A stretch of DNA of 64,000 nucleotides from an uncultured Flavobacteriales bacterium (GCA_902478645.1 CABSLV010000001.1:33910-97909), one strand, 5' to 3'; positions 16,672 through 25,602 are shown, counted from the stretch's first letter. The notes: generated by a model from the letters alone, not told the origin. Numbers and translations are program-made.

Positions 16672-17256
16672 ATGAAGTCAATTACACTTAAAGGTATCGA
16701 GAGAGAAAGCGTGGGCAAGGTAGCCACCAACGCCTTACGTAATGCTGGTCGTGTGCCTTGTGTAATCTACGGCGGTGAAAATCCGGTTCACTTTTCGGTG
16801 GATGCCAAGGATCTGAATCCTTTGGTTTACACGGCGGATGCACTTATCGTAGATTTGGAACTCACCTCGGGCAAGACGTTCAAAGCGGCTTTGCAGGATC
16901 TGCAATTCCACCCCGTTACGGAGAACATCCTCCACGTGGATTTCGTGCAGCTCTTCGACAACAAGCCTGTCACGATGGTAGTTCCGGTAAAGATCACCGG
17001 TCACTCCGAAGGCGTTCGCGCCGGTGGCGTGCTGGCGGTCAATGCCCGCAAACTTCAGGTGCGCGCCCTTCCGGCCAACCTGCCCGACACGATCGAGGTA
17101 GACGTTACCCCGCTCAAGATCGGCGAGAAAGCCTTCGTCCGCACACTCCAGAAAGAAAATTACAAAATCTTGGCACCCGACAACTACATCGTAGCCTACG
17201 TGCGCACCTCGCGCAACGCTGCCAAGAATGCCGCTGCTGCCGCAGCTGCCGAATAA
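16672..17256 (+). CDS. rplY: 50S ribosomal protein L25 (CTC form)
   Basis: L25 binds 5S rRNA in the large ribosomal subunit. The 194-residue product is the long CTC form, with the 5S-binding domain at residues ~1-90 (RESVGKVATNALRNAGRVPCVIYG, ALQDLQFHPVTENILHVDF) and a beta-rich C-terminal domain (KLQVRALPANLPDTIEVDVTPL) ending in an Ala-rich tail. A perfect-stem terminator follows 34 bases later. Codon use is visibly less GC-rich at third positions than in neighbours, as is usual for highly expressed genes. Confidence 0.96.
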   Translation: MKSITLKGIERESVGKVATNALRNAGRVPCVIYGGENPVHFSVDAKDLNPLVYTADALIVDLELTSGKTFKAALQDLQFHPVTENILHVDFVQLFDNKPVTMVVPVKITGHSEGVRAGGVLAVNARKLQVRALPANLPDTIEVDVTPLKIGEKAFVRTLQKENYKILAPDNYIVAYVRTSRNAAKNAAAAAAAE

Positions 17257-17290
17257 ACCTTTCTCTTCGGGCCAGCCCCGATGCATTCCG

Positions 17291-17320
17291 CGCGCCGCAC
17301 GAAAGTGCGGCGCGTTTTTT
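17291..17320 (+). terminator. Terminator after rplY
   Basis: CGCGCCGCAC, GAAA tetraloop, GTGCGGCGCG and six T form a perfect 10-bp GC-rich stem with U-tract. Confidence 0.92.
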
Positions 17321-17410
17321 ATCCCCCCCCAAGAAACACAAACACCCACCATCCCTTCCCATATCCACACTTTTCCTTCGGAAGGCTTCCCCCGAAAACC
17401 CGTAAAAGCG

Positions 17411-17418
17411 TATCTTTG
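17411..17418 (+). promoter_or_regulatory. Promoter -7 element of the GT39 gene
   Basis: TATCTTTG, 78 bases before ATG 17497. Confidence 0.55.
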
Positions 17419-17496
17419 TCCCCATGAGCCGCTCCGGAGGGAAAGACCGTTTCCCCTCCTCCCGACTCCGATCACCCATCATCTCAACCCTTTGCC

Positions 17497-19110
17497 ATGA
17501 AACCCATCTACAGGTATCTGCTCTTCTTCCTCCTGCTCCTGCCGGCCATCGCCCTTCGGGATTACACCCCGGACAACGAACTGCGCTACATCAGCCTGGT
17601 AAACGAAGCCCTGCAAAACGGCACCTGGTTTACCTTCTACGACCACGGCACGGTATATGCCGACAAACCACCCCTGTACTTCTGGTACATCGCCCTGATG
17701 CACTTCCTGCTGGGCGCCCACCACATGTGGGCCATAGCCTTGGCCAGCCTCCTGCCGGCTATCGGCATCATCGTCCTGATGGACCGGTGGATGCGGGAAG
17801 AATCCGTCCCGTGCGACACCGCCCTGGCCGGGAGCATGCTGATGATCACCGCCATGTACATCGGCACCGCCCTGGTGTTGCGCATGGACATGCTCATGGC
17901 GCTCTTTATCCTGCTGGCCTTGCGGGCATTCTACCGCCTCTACCAAGGCAAAGCCTCCCGATCCACCCGCTGGATGATCCCGGTGTACATCTTTCTGGCC
18001 ATCTTTACCAAAGGCCCGGTCGGATTTCTGATGCCGATGGTCTCCATCGTCGCTTTCCTGGCGATCAAAAAAGACCTCCGACATTTCGGACGCTACTTCG
18101 GATGGGGACAATGGGGCGTGCTCATCGGCCTGTGTGTCCTCTGGTTTTCGGCCGTCTATGCCGAAGGCGGCAGTGAATACCTCAACAACATCCTGTTCAA
18201 ACAAACGGTAGGCCGAGGGGTAAACTCCTTCCACCACGCCGAACCGTTCTACTACTACATAACCCATTTCGCTTACGCGCTGGCCCCCTGGTCGCTGCTC
18301 TACCTCGTCTCGTATGTAAAAGGCGTGAAGGCCCGGCTCTGGAAGACCGATCTGGAAAAATTCCTGGTCGCCGTATCGGCCTCGACCTTCATCATGCTGT
18401 CGCTGGTAAGCTCCAAACTGGACATCTACCTGGTACCCGCCTACCCGTTCATGGTCTATCTCTCGGCCATCTGGATAGCCCGTACCGGTGCCTCGAAATG
18501 GTACTCGGCTGCCGCTGCCCTGCCCTGCCTGGTCTTTGCACTGGCCCTGCCCGCCGTCGCCGTATTGGGTGACAAACTCCCGTTCGGCCTGGGCGAATCC
18601 ATCCCCACTTACCTCTGCGCAGGCGTGCTGTCCCTATCCGGGATCGCCGCACTGGTACTCATCTTCCGCGCGCGCATGGCCTGTGGCGTAAAGACCGCCA
18701 CGATCGGATTCCTGGTGGCTGTATTCCTCGGTTCGTGGGCCATCCCCCGGGTCAATCCGCACATCGGATTCGAGTACCTCGGCGCACGTGCCTGCCAGAT
18801 CGCCCAACAACACGGCATCGAGAGCTTTGCCTACTACAATTTCGACGAAGGCTGGTACATGGACACCTTTACCGGAGAGTCCTTCCACCGGATCCACAAC
18901 ATGGACGAACTCGACTCGCTGGAATCCCTCCCCGAACCCTCGCTGCTGCTGGTCCGCCAGACGGAAGCCCGCCACGACAGCACTTTCACCGCCCACATTC
19001 GGGATTGGAAACCCGCCGAGGAAAAAGGCTCGTACCGCCTCTTCGTGATCGAAGGCAAGAAGGAAACCGGCGGGGCTACCCTTCCGCCTCGCTCCGGACA
19101 AGAACCCTGA
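17497..19110 (+). CDS. GT39/ArnT-like membrane glycosyltransferase
   Basis: A 537-residue polytopic inner-membrane protein with a first transmembrane segment at residues ~5-20, about ten more to residue ~410, and a soluble C-terminal domain. The motif TPDNELRYISLVNEALQNG followed by YADKPPLYFWYI (~45-60) is the acidic first-loop signature of the PMT/ArnT superfamily, which uses polyprenyl-phosphate sugars as donors. Family members glycosylate lipid A, proteins or lipids; the acceptor here is unknown. Close to it on the other strand are a GT2 of the polyprenol-phosphate sugar synthase kind and a LAB_N protein, which together suggest lipid A or glycolipid modification. Terminated by a strong hairpin. 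Confidence 0.85.
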   Translation: MKPIYRYLLFFLLLLPAIALRDYTPDNELRYISLVNEALQNGTWFTFYDHGTVYADKPPLYFWYIALMHFLLGAHHMWAIALASLLPAIGIIVLMDRWMREESVPCDTALAGSMLMITAMYIGTALVLRMDMLMALFILLALRAFYRLYQGKASRSTRWMIPVYIFLAIFTKGPVGFLMPMVSIVAFLAIKKDLRHFGRYFGWGQWGVLIGLCVLWFSAVYAEGGSEYLNNILFKQTVGRGVNSFHHAEPFYYYITHFAYALAPWSLLYLVSYVKGVKARLWKTDLEKFLVAVSASTFIMLSLVSSKLDIYLVPAYPFMVYLSAIWIARTGASKWYSAAAALPCLVFALALPAVAVLGDKLPFGLGESIPTYLCAGVLSLSGIAALVLIFRARMACGVKTATIGFLVAVFLGSWAIPRVNPHIGFEYLGARACQIAQQHGIESFAYYNFDEGWYMDTFTGESFHRIHNMDELDSLESLPEPSLLLVRQTEARHDSTFTAHIRDWKPAEEKGSYRLFVIEGKKETGGATLPPRSGQEP

Positions 19111-19132
19111 GCCCTCCCCTATCTACCATCTA

Positions 19133-19176
19133 CGCGCAAGGCGGCTGGCAATGTTTTGCTAGCCGCCTTGCGCGTT
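19133..19176. terminator. Bidirectional terminator between GT39 and histidine phosphatase genes
   Basis: An 18-bp stem (CGCGCAAGGCGGCTGGCA with TGCTAGCCGCCTTGCGCG, one G-T pair) around a seven-base loop at a convergent gene junction. Confidence 0.85.
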
Positions 19177-19207
19177 TACCCGCCCATGCGGAAAACCGGA
19201 AAGGAAA

Positions 19208-20485
19208 TTACTCCTCGATCAGCCCCATGCAATACGCCCGGAAGTCCTCCCAGCGGTAGAAGGGAAAACGGTCGGTCTCGATGGGAAGGTGCACCTCCTT
19301 TTCATTGAGCAGCACCTTGACCAGGATGTCGTCCTTCGGATCGCCTTTTTTCTTGTGGAAGAACACGATCTGCAGGTTGGCCGCCATGGGCGAAATCTTG
19401 AAATCGGCCCAATGCCGGTACAGCGTGTACGGATCGTCCACGCTCACCCCGCAGTTTTCCACCCCCAGCAGCCCGGTGAGCGGAGTGATGTTCGAGTCGT
19501 GGGCGAAACGCAGTGTAGCCGCCGTATTGCCGTCGGCGATCGCCCGGTCGGCACTCTCGATGATGTTGCGCAGCAAAGGCTTGTAGCTGTCGATGATCAC
19601 CCCGTCGGAGCCCTTCGGGTTGGCATCGGCAAAGTAGAACAAGCAGTTGAAACACTGCCAGAGGTCGAAAAGTTCCTCGGGCGTGAACAGATCGTAAAAC
19701 GAGACGGGCGTCTCCACATTCTGCATGTCGCTGGCCACCCAATAAAAATCCCACATCGTTTCGATCGGATCGACATTCTTGAGCACGAACTCCTCGTCGC
19801 TGAACAGCGAAGCGATAAAACGGTCGGTGTGCGTCTGGGCCCGGCGGAATTTCTCGTACTCGATCCTCCAGGGAGCCTTCGGCCCGATGTACTCCTGGGC
19901 CTGGGGCGAGCGGTAAGTCAGGTAAGCCATGTACTTCTGGCTCGACTCGTAGGTAATGGCCAAACGCGGATTGAGCTCCTTCAGACGATCGCCGAAGGCC
20001 GCCATGCTCATCGCACAGCGCAGGATCACGGACGAGCGCGCCGAGATGGTCCTTCCGTCGGCAAATACCTCGGGATATGCCCCGTACATCCGTTCGGCAA
20101 TCCCGCGATGCTGCCGGATCCCCAAAGGCGAAAGGTCTCCGGCGTGTCCCTCGGCCTCCTCATAGACGCGACGAAGACGCTGGAGCGCATCCTTCCCCAG
20201 GGGGGTCAGCGCCTCGGCTGCCTCGGCCTTCTCCATCAGGGAGAGCACCTCCGTATACTCCGTCTCTTCCAGCAGGAAACGCGATCCGTGCCGACCGAAG
20301 TGGCTGATGTAAAACGGCACATAGCCCTTGGGGGGCGGAGTAGCGATGTACTCTTTCGGTGCCGGATAAGCGTAATACACCCCCGCTGTCTTTTCGGGAG
20401 TGGCCAACATTTCTTCCTTCGTAGCCTGTCCTGCGAGAGAGAGTCCGCCGAAAAGGGCCACGAAACACAGTGTCAAATACTTCAT
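19208..20485 (-). CDS. Secreted histidine-type phosphatase
   Basis: The product is about 425 residues. It begins with a signal peptide (MKYLTLCFVALFGGLSLAG), so it is periplasmic or surface. The catalytic core has FGRHGSRF (the RHGxR phosphohistidine motif, ~residue 63) and FAHDSNITPL (the HD proton-donor motif, ~residue 315), placing it in the histidine acid phosphatase branch (clan 2). Bacteroidota relatives with HAE in the second motif act as inositol hexakisphosphate phosphatases; here it is HD, so the substrate is open (phytate, sugar phosphates or others). An alternative ATG lies two codons upstream (20491). It has its own promoter and lies alone between envelope genes. Confidence 0.85.
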   Translation of the reverse strand: MKYLTLCFVALFGGLSLAGQATKEEMLATPEKTAGVYYAYPAPKEYIATPPPKGYVPFYISHFGRHGSRFLLEETEYTEVLSLMEKAEAAEALTPLGKDALQRLRRVYEEAEGHAGDLSPLGIRQHRGIAERMYGAYPEVFADGRTISARSSVILRCAMSMAAFGDRLKELNPRLAITYESSQKYMAYLTYRSPQAQEYIGPKAPWRIEYEKFRRAQTHTDRFIASLFSDEEFVLKNVDPIETMWDFYWVASDMQNVETPVSFYDLFTPEELFDLWQCFNCLFYFADANPKGSDGVIIDSYKPLLRNIIESADRAIADGNTAATLRFAHDSNITPLTGLLGVENCGVSVDDPYTLYRHWADFKISPMAANLQIVFFHKKKGDPKDDILVKVLLNEKEVHLPIETDRFPFYRWEDFRAYCMGLIEE

Positions 20486-20516
20486 TCCCATATTTCCTTC
20501 GAGATTTCAGTTTTGA

Positions 20517-20524
20517 CAAATTTA
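20517..20524 (-). promoter_or_regulatory. Promoter -7 element of the histidine phosphatase gene
   Basis: TAAATTTG on the minus strand, 31 bases upstream of the start codon. Confidence 0.55.
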
Positions 20525-20597
20525 GACAAAAAACCACACGGGCTTTCCCCCGGGGAAAATTTCAAGGAAAAAATCCGCCTTACACCCTCGCTGCAGA

Positions 20598-21236
20598 CTA
20601 CCGGGCGGATTCGCTGCGGGCCGCCTTGCGCGAGATCATGATGTTGCGCAGGTACACCACAAAACCGGTGGATTGCCCCAGGATAAGCACCGGATCGCGG
20701 CGGATGATGGCATACGCAATGATCATCCCCGAACCCAGCAGGCTGATGAGCCAGAACGTAGTAGGCAGCAGCGACTCGCCGGCCCGGGCCGAATAGCGCC
20801 ACTGATAGATAAAACGCAGGGTAAAGGTAAACTGCCCCACCGTCCCGAAAACGATGAGCCACCCCGGGATATTCTCCTGCTGGAAAAGATGCTCGGCCGT
20901 TTCCCGCCAATCGACGGCAAACCAACACACGGCCACCACCGGCAGGTACGACACCACCGCCCGCAACACCGCCGGCATGGTATCCCAGGCTTTCTTGGCG
21001 CGCAGGTTCCAGATGTAGATGTAATAAGAAATCAACTGACCGGCTATGATGGCAAAATCGTTCCGCAACCATCCGTACACGCACAGCATGAACGAAGCGG
21101 CCATGCTCATCTGCCAGAACAGGGTCGGCGAGAGGACTTTCTTGGCCCGTTCCGAGGCGATCCACTGCACCAGCAAGCGGCCCGAAAAGAGGATCTGCGC
21201 CGCGATGCCGATCAGAAAGACGAGGTACGGATTCAT
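20598..21236 (-). CDS. LAB_N (lipid A biosynthesis N-terminal) domain membrane protein
   Basis: The 212-residue product is an integral membrane protein made of two similar halves. Repeat one (residues ~5-75) reads GRLLVQWIASE ... SPTLFWQMSMAAS ... YGWLRNDFAIIAGQLISYYIYIWNL; repeat two (~140-205) reads RFIYQWRYSARAG ... LPTTFWLISLLGS ... YAIIRRDPVLILGQSTGFVVYLRN. This QW, S-FW-S-G, R-D--GQ--G--Y-RN pattern is the LAB_N fold, a PQ-loop-like unit. Such proteins accompany polyprenyl-phosphate sugar synthases. Its start overlaps the upstream GT2 stop by four bases, so the two are one operon. Function in transport or flipping is inferred. Confidence 0.82.
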   Translation of the reverse strand: MNPYLVFLIGIAAQILFSGRLLVQWIASERAKKVLSPTLFWQMSMAASFMLCVYGWLRNDFAIIAGQLISYYIYIWNLRAKKAWDTMPAVLRAVVSYLPVVAVCWFAVDWRETAEHLFQQENIPGWLIVFGTVGQFTFTLRFIYQWRYSARAGESLLPTTFWLISLLGSGMIIAYAIIRRDPVLILGQSTGFVVYLRNIMISRKAARSESAR

Positions 21237-21961
21237 AAATCGGTGTCTTTCACCTTGTAATTGATGTAGCGGCTCTTCATCCAGCGGTAGGCGAAGCAGT
21301 CATTGAAAGGACCGATGAGACGATTCCACATCGTGTACTTCGACTTGCCGGCCGTACGGGGGAAATGCCGGATGGGTACCTGCTTGACCGTGCCGTTCTG
21401 CAGGGCGATCAAGGCCGGGACAAACCGGTGCAGACCGGTGAACAACGGCATCCGCTTGGCATTTTCGGTACGGATCAACTTCAACGGGCAACCCGTATCC
21501 TTGGCATCGTCGCCGGTCATCATCCGGCGGAAAGCATTGCCGATCTTCGACTGGATGCGCTTGGCCAGGGTGTCCTTGCGGTTGGCGCGGATACCGGTTA
21601 CCAACGTGTATTGGTCGGCGTATTCGGCCAGGAGATTGAAATCCTCCGGAGTGGTCTGCAGGTCGGCGTCGATGTAGCCCACGTAGGTCGACTGGGCATA
21701 GTCGATCCCCGCCTTCATCGCAGCCGAATTGCCGCAATTTTTCTCGAAGCAGAGATAAAACATATCCGGATTGCGCCCGCAAATATCCCGGATCATTTCG
21801 GTCGATCCGTCGGTGGAGCCGTCGTCCACGAAAAGGATGCACGAAACCAGTTTCGCCGTAGCGAGGTATTTCTTCAGTTCCTCTTCGAGCCGTTGCATGT
21901 TGTCCCGCTCGTTGAACACGGGCACGATCACGGTCATGAAATAATCCTGGGTCTTGTTCAT
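21233..21961 (-). CDS. GT2 glycosyltransferase (polyprenyl-phosphate sugar synthase type)
   Basis: The 242-residue product is a soluble GT-A enzyme: VIVPVFNERDNMQRL at the start, FVDDGSTDGS (~45), the DxD-type GYIDADLQTTP (~100) and AGKSKYTMWNRLIGPFNDC near the C-terminus, as in DPM1/ArnC-like enzymes that charge polyprenyl phosphate. No C-terminal transmembrane pair is present. The ATG at 21961 lies 25 bases downstream of a TACCTTTG promoter; the longer open frame upstream is rejected. Coupled to the LAB_N gene, it may supply the donor for the GT39 protein at 17.5-19.1 kb. Confidence 0.88.
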   Translation of the reverse strand: MNKTQDYFMTVIVPVFNERDNMQRLEEELKKYLATAKLVSCILFVDDGSTDGSTEMIRDICGRNPDMFYLCFEKNCGNSAAMKAGIDYAQSTYVGYIDADLQTTPEDFNLLAEYADQYTLVTGIRANRKDTLAKRIQSKIGNAFRRMMTGDDAKDTGCPLKLIRTENAKRMPLFTGLHRFVPALIALQNGTVKQVPIRHFPRTAGKSKYTMWNRLIGPFNDCFAYRWMKSRYINYKVKDTDL

Positions 21962-21985
21962 TGGGCCATAAAGTTTAGACGCTGA

Positions 21986-21993
21986 CAAAGGTA
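21986..21993 (-). promoter_or_regulatory. Promoter -7 element of the GT2-LAB_N operon
   Basis: TACCTTTG on the minus strand, 25 bases upstream of ATG 21961. Confidence 0.6.
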
Positions 21994-22142
21994 CGTTTTT
22001 TTTTGCATCCCCGCATCCCGCCCACAGACGGTTTTCCCGCCATCGGCCTCCCTTCCCCACAGAAAATCGTCCCAAAGGACCCTTTCTCCGAAAAAAAGAC
22101 GAGAAAAACACGCAAAAGCCCCGTTCTCCCGCGCTTCTTTCC

Positions 22143-23330
22143 TTAGGAAAGCACCTTCCGGATCGCCTCCACCGCCGCATCGATCTCCTGCGAAGTATTG
22201 AACCGGCCTATCGACACACGCAGCGACGGACACCCCGCCATCGGGTCCTGCGGCCCGTACAACTGTCCCAACACCGCCGAAGGCTCCAGCGCCCCGGCCA
22301 TGCACGCGCTGCCGGCCGAGACCTGCACCCCGGCCATATCCAGGGAGAGCAGCACGATCGAAGCATCTTTTTTCACCGGAAGAGTAATGTTGACCACCCC
22401 CGGAAGGACCTCGCTTCCACCCTGGCGGCACAAACCGTTGAAGCGAACCCCCGGCATCGTCTCCAGTCCCCGCACCAGCCGATCCCGCAAACGGGACACC
22501 TCCGCCGCATCCTGCTGCATGCGTTCCGCAGCGATCCGCAGCGCGCAGCACATCCCGGCGATCCCCGCCACGTTTTCCGTCCCGGAGCGCATCCCTCGCT
22601 CCTGCCCCCCTCCGAGGATCCAGGCGGGAAGGCTTCCCTCCTGCCGGATGTAGAGCAAACCCACGCCCTTGGGACCATGGAACTTGTGCGCCGAAGCCGA
22701 AAGGAAATCCACCGGCAATTTCTCCAGATCGAGCGCCACCCTTCCGACCGTCTGCACCGCATCCGTATGGTACAACGCCCCATAGCGATGACAAAGCTCC
22801 CCGATGGCGCAAAGGTCGTACAGGTTGCCCGTCTCGTTGTTGGCGTGCATCAGGCTGACCAGCGTAGGTGTATCCTCCCCGCAGGAGAGGATGCGTTCGA
22901 GTTCGTCCATACGCAGACGGCCGTCCGACTCCAGTCCCACGTATTCCACCCGGACAGGATGGGGGGTATCCGCCCCGTTCTCCTGTTCGATGGCCTCCAG
23001 GGTACGCGTTATCGCATGGTGTTCCGCCCGGCAGGACACGATGCGCCGGATGCCCTTGTGAACCGCCCCCCGCAGGACCGTATTGTCGCTTTCCGTTCCC
23101 CCGGAGGTAAAAAACACCTGGGAGCCTCGCGCACCGAGCAGCGCCGCAATCTCCCGGCGGGAGGTCTCGACCACAACCTTGGCGTCGCGCCCGGCCGTAT
23201 GGGTGGACGAGGGGTTGGCAAAGGTATCGTAGAGCACTTGCCCCATGGTGAGGATCACTTCAGGCAAGGGGCGGGTGGTGGCGGCATTGTCCAGATAAAT
23301 GGGCTGCGGGCCCTGGTGGGGTTTGTCCAT
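22143..23330 (-). CDS. Cysteine desulfurase
   Basis: A PLP enzyme that removes sulfur from cysteine for Fe-S clusters or thio-modification of tRNA. The 395-residue product has IYLDNAATTRPLPEV, FTSGGTESDNTVL, the AEHHA motif, the PLP lysine in SASAHKFHGPKGVG (~residue 210) and the persulfide cysteine in SAGSACMAG (~residue 330) on a short loop, which fits the NifS/IscS class. The ATG at 23330 was chosen over an in-frame upstream Met at 23387 because a GAACTTTG promoter-like element (23358-23365) lies between them. No iscU or mnmA is adjacent, so IscS versus NifS naming is left open. Confidence 0.9.
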   Translation of the reverse strand: MDKPHQGPQPIYLDNAATTRPLPEVILTMGQVLYDTFANPSSTHTAGRDAKVVVETSRREIAALLGARGSQVFFTSGGTESDNTVLRGAVHKGIRRIVSCRAEHHAITRTLEAIEQENGADTPHPVRVEYVGLESDGRLRMDELERILSCGEDTPTLVSLMHANNETGNLYDLCAIGELCHRYGALYHTDAVQTVGRVALDLEKLPVDFLSASAHKFHGPKGVGLLYIRQEGSLPAWILGGGQERGMRSGTENVAGIAGMCCALRIAAERMQQDAAEVSRLRDRLVRGLETMPGVRFNGLCRQGGSEVLPGVVNITLPVKKDASIVLLSLDMAGVQVSAGSACMAGALEPSAVLGQLYGPQDPMAGCPSLRVSIGRFNTSQEIDAAVEAIRKVLS

Positions 23331-23405
23331 GATCGTTGCAAGAATGTTTCCGAGAGGCAAAGTTCCGGGATTTCCTCCGGATTGCACAAGAATTTTGTTT
23401 TTTTA

Positions 23406-23436
23406 TTTGTTTTCAGCAGAAGTATTTATAACTTTG
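23406..23436 (+). promoter_or_regulatory. Promoter of the L31 gene
   Basis: TTTG (23406-23409), 19 bases, then TAACTTTG (23429-23436): one of the best -33/-7 pairs in the window. It gives a leader of roughly 115 bases before ATG 23557, in which I see no recognisable regulatory fold. Confidence 0.72.
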
Positions 23437-23556
23437 CGCTCTCCGTGCAAGACCCTGCCCTTGCCGGTTTCGCCCACGGGAAACGAAAGGCCCGACCAAC
23501 CTTCCGAGCCCAGGCAAGACATTGAGTATCCGAAATAAAAAGAATTCGAAAATACG

Positions 23557-23802
23557 ATGAAAAAAGGTATCCATCCCGAAAATTACAGACTTTGCGCATT
23601 CCGCGACATGTCCAACGGAGAAACGTTCATCACTCACTCCACCGCCGACACCAAAGATACGGTAGAAATCGACGGAGTAACTTACCCGCTGGTAAAGCTG
23701 GAAATCTCCGCCGCTTCGCACCCCTTCTACACCGGCAAGGTGAAACTGGTCGATACGGCCGGTCGTGTGGACAAGTTCCGCAAGAAATACGGCGTGAAGT
23801 AA
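23557..23802 (+). CDS. rpmE2: 50S ribosomal protein L31 type B
   Basis: The 81-residue protein MKKGIHPENYRLCAFRDMSN... is the type B form of L31: it has the Bacteroidota-style loop between residues 35 and 60 (VEIDGVTYPLVKLEISAASHPFYTGK) and lacks the CxxC zinc-binding cysteines of type A. It sits in the central protuberance of the large subunit. Monocistronic, with a strong promoter. Type B genes are often zinc-repressed in other phyla; no Zur-type site was recognised here. Confidence 0.96.
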   Translation: MKKGIHPENYRLCAFRDMSNGETFITHSTADTKDTVEIDGVTYPLVKLEISAASHPFYTGKVKLVDTAGRVDKFRKKYGVK

Positions 23803-23860
23803 TCTTCCGCAAAGTACATCCCCCCCACTCGATGGAACTCCTGCCCGCACACCCCGCGGA

Positions 23861-24472
23861 CTAACGAGCCGCCTCCCGAGCGCGAAGCCGGAACAAGGCA
23901 TCCAGACGGTCGGCCTCGCGTTCCTTTTCCGGAAAATCCACCGCCGTCACCACCATATCGGCCCGTTCCGCCCGCTGAAGATCGGACATCTGCCGCTCCA
24001 TCCGCGCCAAAACCTGCTCGCGGGACAAACCATCGCGCGCCATCGTACGCTCGATACGCACCTGCTGCGGAATACACACCGCCACCGTCGTATCGCACCG
24101 ACGGTCGCCACCGGACTCGAAAAGGATCGCCGACTCGAACACCGCATACGGCCCCTGGGCGCACAAACGCCAGTGCTCAAAATCCCTGTACACCGCCGGA
24201 TGCACCAAGGCATCGAGCCGGGCCAGAAGCCCCGCATCGGCAAAAACCTTCCCGGCCACATACCCACGATCCAAACATCCCTGCACATAGGCACGCTCGC
24301 CGAGCAAAGCCCGGATACCCGCCATCAGGACCGGATCGGAATCCATCAGTTCCTTGGCTCGCACATCGGCCGAATACACCGCCGCACCGCGCCGGGCCAG
24401 CATCGCCGCCAGCGTGCTTTTCCCCGAGCCGATCCCGCCGGTAAGCCCTACGGTATAGAGAGGATGCTTCAT
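23861..24472 (-). CDS. coaE: Dephospho-CoA kinase
   Basis: CoaE phosphorylates the 3' hydroxyl of the dephospho-CoA ribose, the last step of CoA synthesis. The 203-residue product has the P-loop GLTGGIGSGKST at residues 9-20, SADVRAKELM (~35), VHPAVYRDFEHW (~90) and the lid Arg region QVRIERTMARDG (~140), all typical. It follows the YbbR-like gene after 13 bases, a neighbour pair that is common in Bacteroidota. Confidence 0.94.
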   Translation of the reverse strand: MKHPLYTVGLTGGIGSGKSTLAAMLARRGAAVYSADVRAKELMDSDPVLMAGIRALLGERAYVQGCLDRGYVAGKVFADAGLLARLDALVHPAVYRDFEHWRLCAQGPYAVFESAILFESGGDRRCDTTVAVCIPQQVRIERTMARDGLSREQVLARMERQMSDLQRAERADMVVTAVDFPEKEREADRLDALFRLRAREAAR

Positions 24473-24485
24473 CGCATTTTCAAGA

Positions 24486-25520
24486 TCAACGTTTCCGATA
24501 GATATACTGCACCCTTTCGGGTTCCAAAGTCACTTTGCCGGCAAAGGCCGGAGCAGCCGTCACCTTGGGATACACGTACCGCGAATCGGGATCGGTGTGG
24601 GACAGATCGACCGTCACCCGGAAATTCTTTTCCTCGATCCGCGCATAATCCTCCACCGCCACCCGGTAACGGAGCGTCACCTTCGAAGGGAAAAACTTCG
24701 CCGACCATCCCGCCGGGGCACCCACGGCCCGCACCGGAACGCGGATCGTCCCTTCCGTATAGGGTTTTACCGTCAAGGACACGGCCACCCGCGGAGGTTC
24801 TACCCGCACCTTGCGCAAACCGGAAGGCAGCTCGACAGTCACCGAATCCGTCAGGGAAACGGACAGATTGCGATACGTCCGCTCGGGCAAAACGATCCGG
24901 TCCAAAGTCTCCAACTCCTCCGGCGTGCCGAAAACTTTCACCTGTGCCGGTTGGATCATCACCGGATCGAACATCCCATACCCCGGACGAAAGTCGGTCC
25001 GCACCCCGGCCAATTCGATCGGGACGGTCTTGACCACCTCATCGCCCATGTTCAGGTAGATCGTATCGGCGTCGATCTGCTCGACACGGTCGGTAGACAA
25101 AACCGCTTGGGCGATCAGTTCGGGATGCTTGGCCGGCACCCAGAAATGACGCCCGTGGGCACTTTCCAGCACCTTGGTCAGATCGACCTCCAGCTGCCGC
25201 GAACCGACAGCATAGCTGAGCATGTTGAACCCGTTCATCTGTACCGCGATACCGATCTTCTGCGTCGAAAGTTCCCGCGACGAATATCCCGCCGGGGTAT
25301 TCGTATAGACGGGCGAAACGGTAGCGGACATCACGTAGCCGTTTTCCACCTGTTTCAAAAACCAAATGACCAGGATCCCGACAAAAATAGCCAGCAACAC
25401 CACCAGCGAGCGGTTGTGCCGTACCTTGACATTGAATATGCGGCGAAGTTCCCCCTTGATATCCGGATCCTGCGACGGATCCTCCCCGGGGGATTTCGGC
25501 CGGGAGTGTTCCTGTTCCAT
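24486..25520 (-). CDS. YbbR-like domain membrane protein
   Basis: The 344-residue product has a charged cytoplasmic N-terminus, one transmembrane helix at ~41-60 (LVVLLAIFVGILVIWFL) and a long extracytoplasmic part with YbbR-type repeats (for example VEQIDADTIYLNMGDEVVKTVPIELAGV and LDRIVLPERTYRNLSVSLTDSVTVELPSGLRKV, quoted in pieces). In Firmicutes a YbbR protein (CdaR) regulates a di-adenylate cyclase; no cyclase gene is adjacent here. ATG 25520 was chosen as the first Met close to a TATTTTCG element (25526-25533); a longer frame to 25607 exists. Cotranscribed with coaE. Confidence 0.8.
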   Translation of the reverse strand: MEQEHSRPKSPGEDPSQDPDIKGELRRIFNVKVRHNRSLVVLLAIFVGILVIWFLKQVENGYVMSATVSPVYTNTPAGYSSRELSTQKIGIAVQMNGFNMLSYAVGSRQLEVDLTKVLESAHGRHFWVPAKHPELIAQAVLSTDRVEQIDADTIYLNMGDEVVKTVPIELAGVRTDFRPGYGMFDPVMIQPAQVKVFGTPEELETLDRIVLPERTYRNLSVSLTDSVTVELPSGLRKVRVEPPRVAVSLTVKPYTEGTIRVPVRAVGAPAGWSAKFFPSKVTLRYRVAVEDYARIEEKNFRVTVDLSHTDPDSRYVYPKVTAAPAFAGKVTLEPERVQYIYRKR

Positions 25521-25594
25521 ACCACGAAAATAAACAAACAAGGGGGAAACAACAAAAATAACAAGCATACAATAACATTTCCCGGGACAATTGC

Positions 25595-25602
25595 TATCTT
25601 TG
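25595..25602 (+). promoter_or_regulatory. Promoter -7 element of the DUF4199 pair
   Basis: TATCTTTG, about 110 bases before ATG 25711; it overlaps the in-frame ATG at 25591, which is therefore rejected as a start. Confidence 0.55.
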
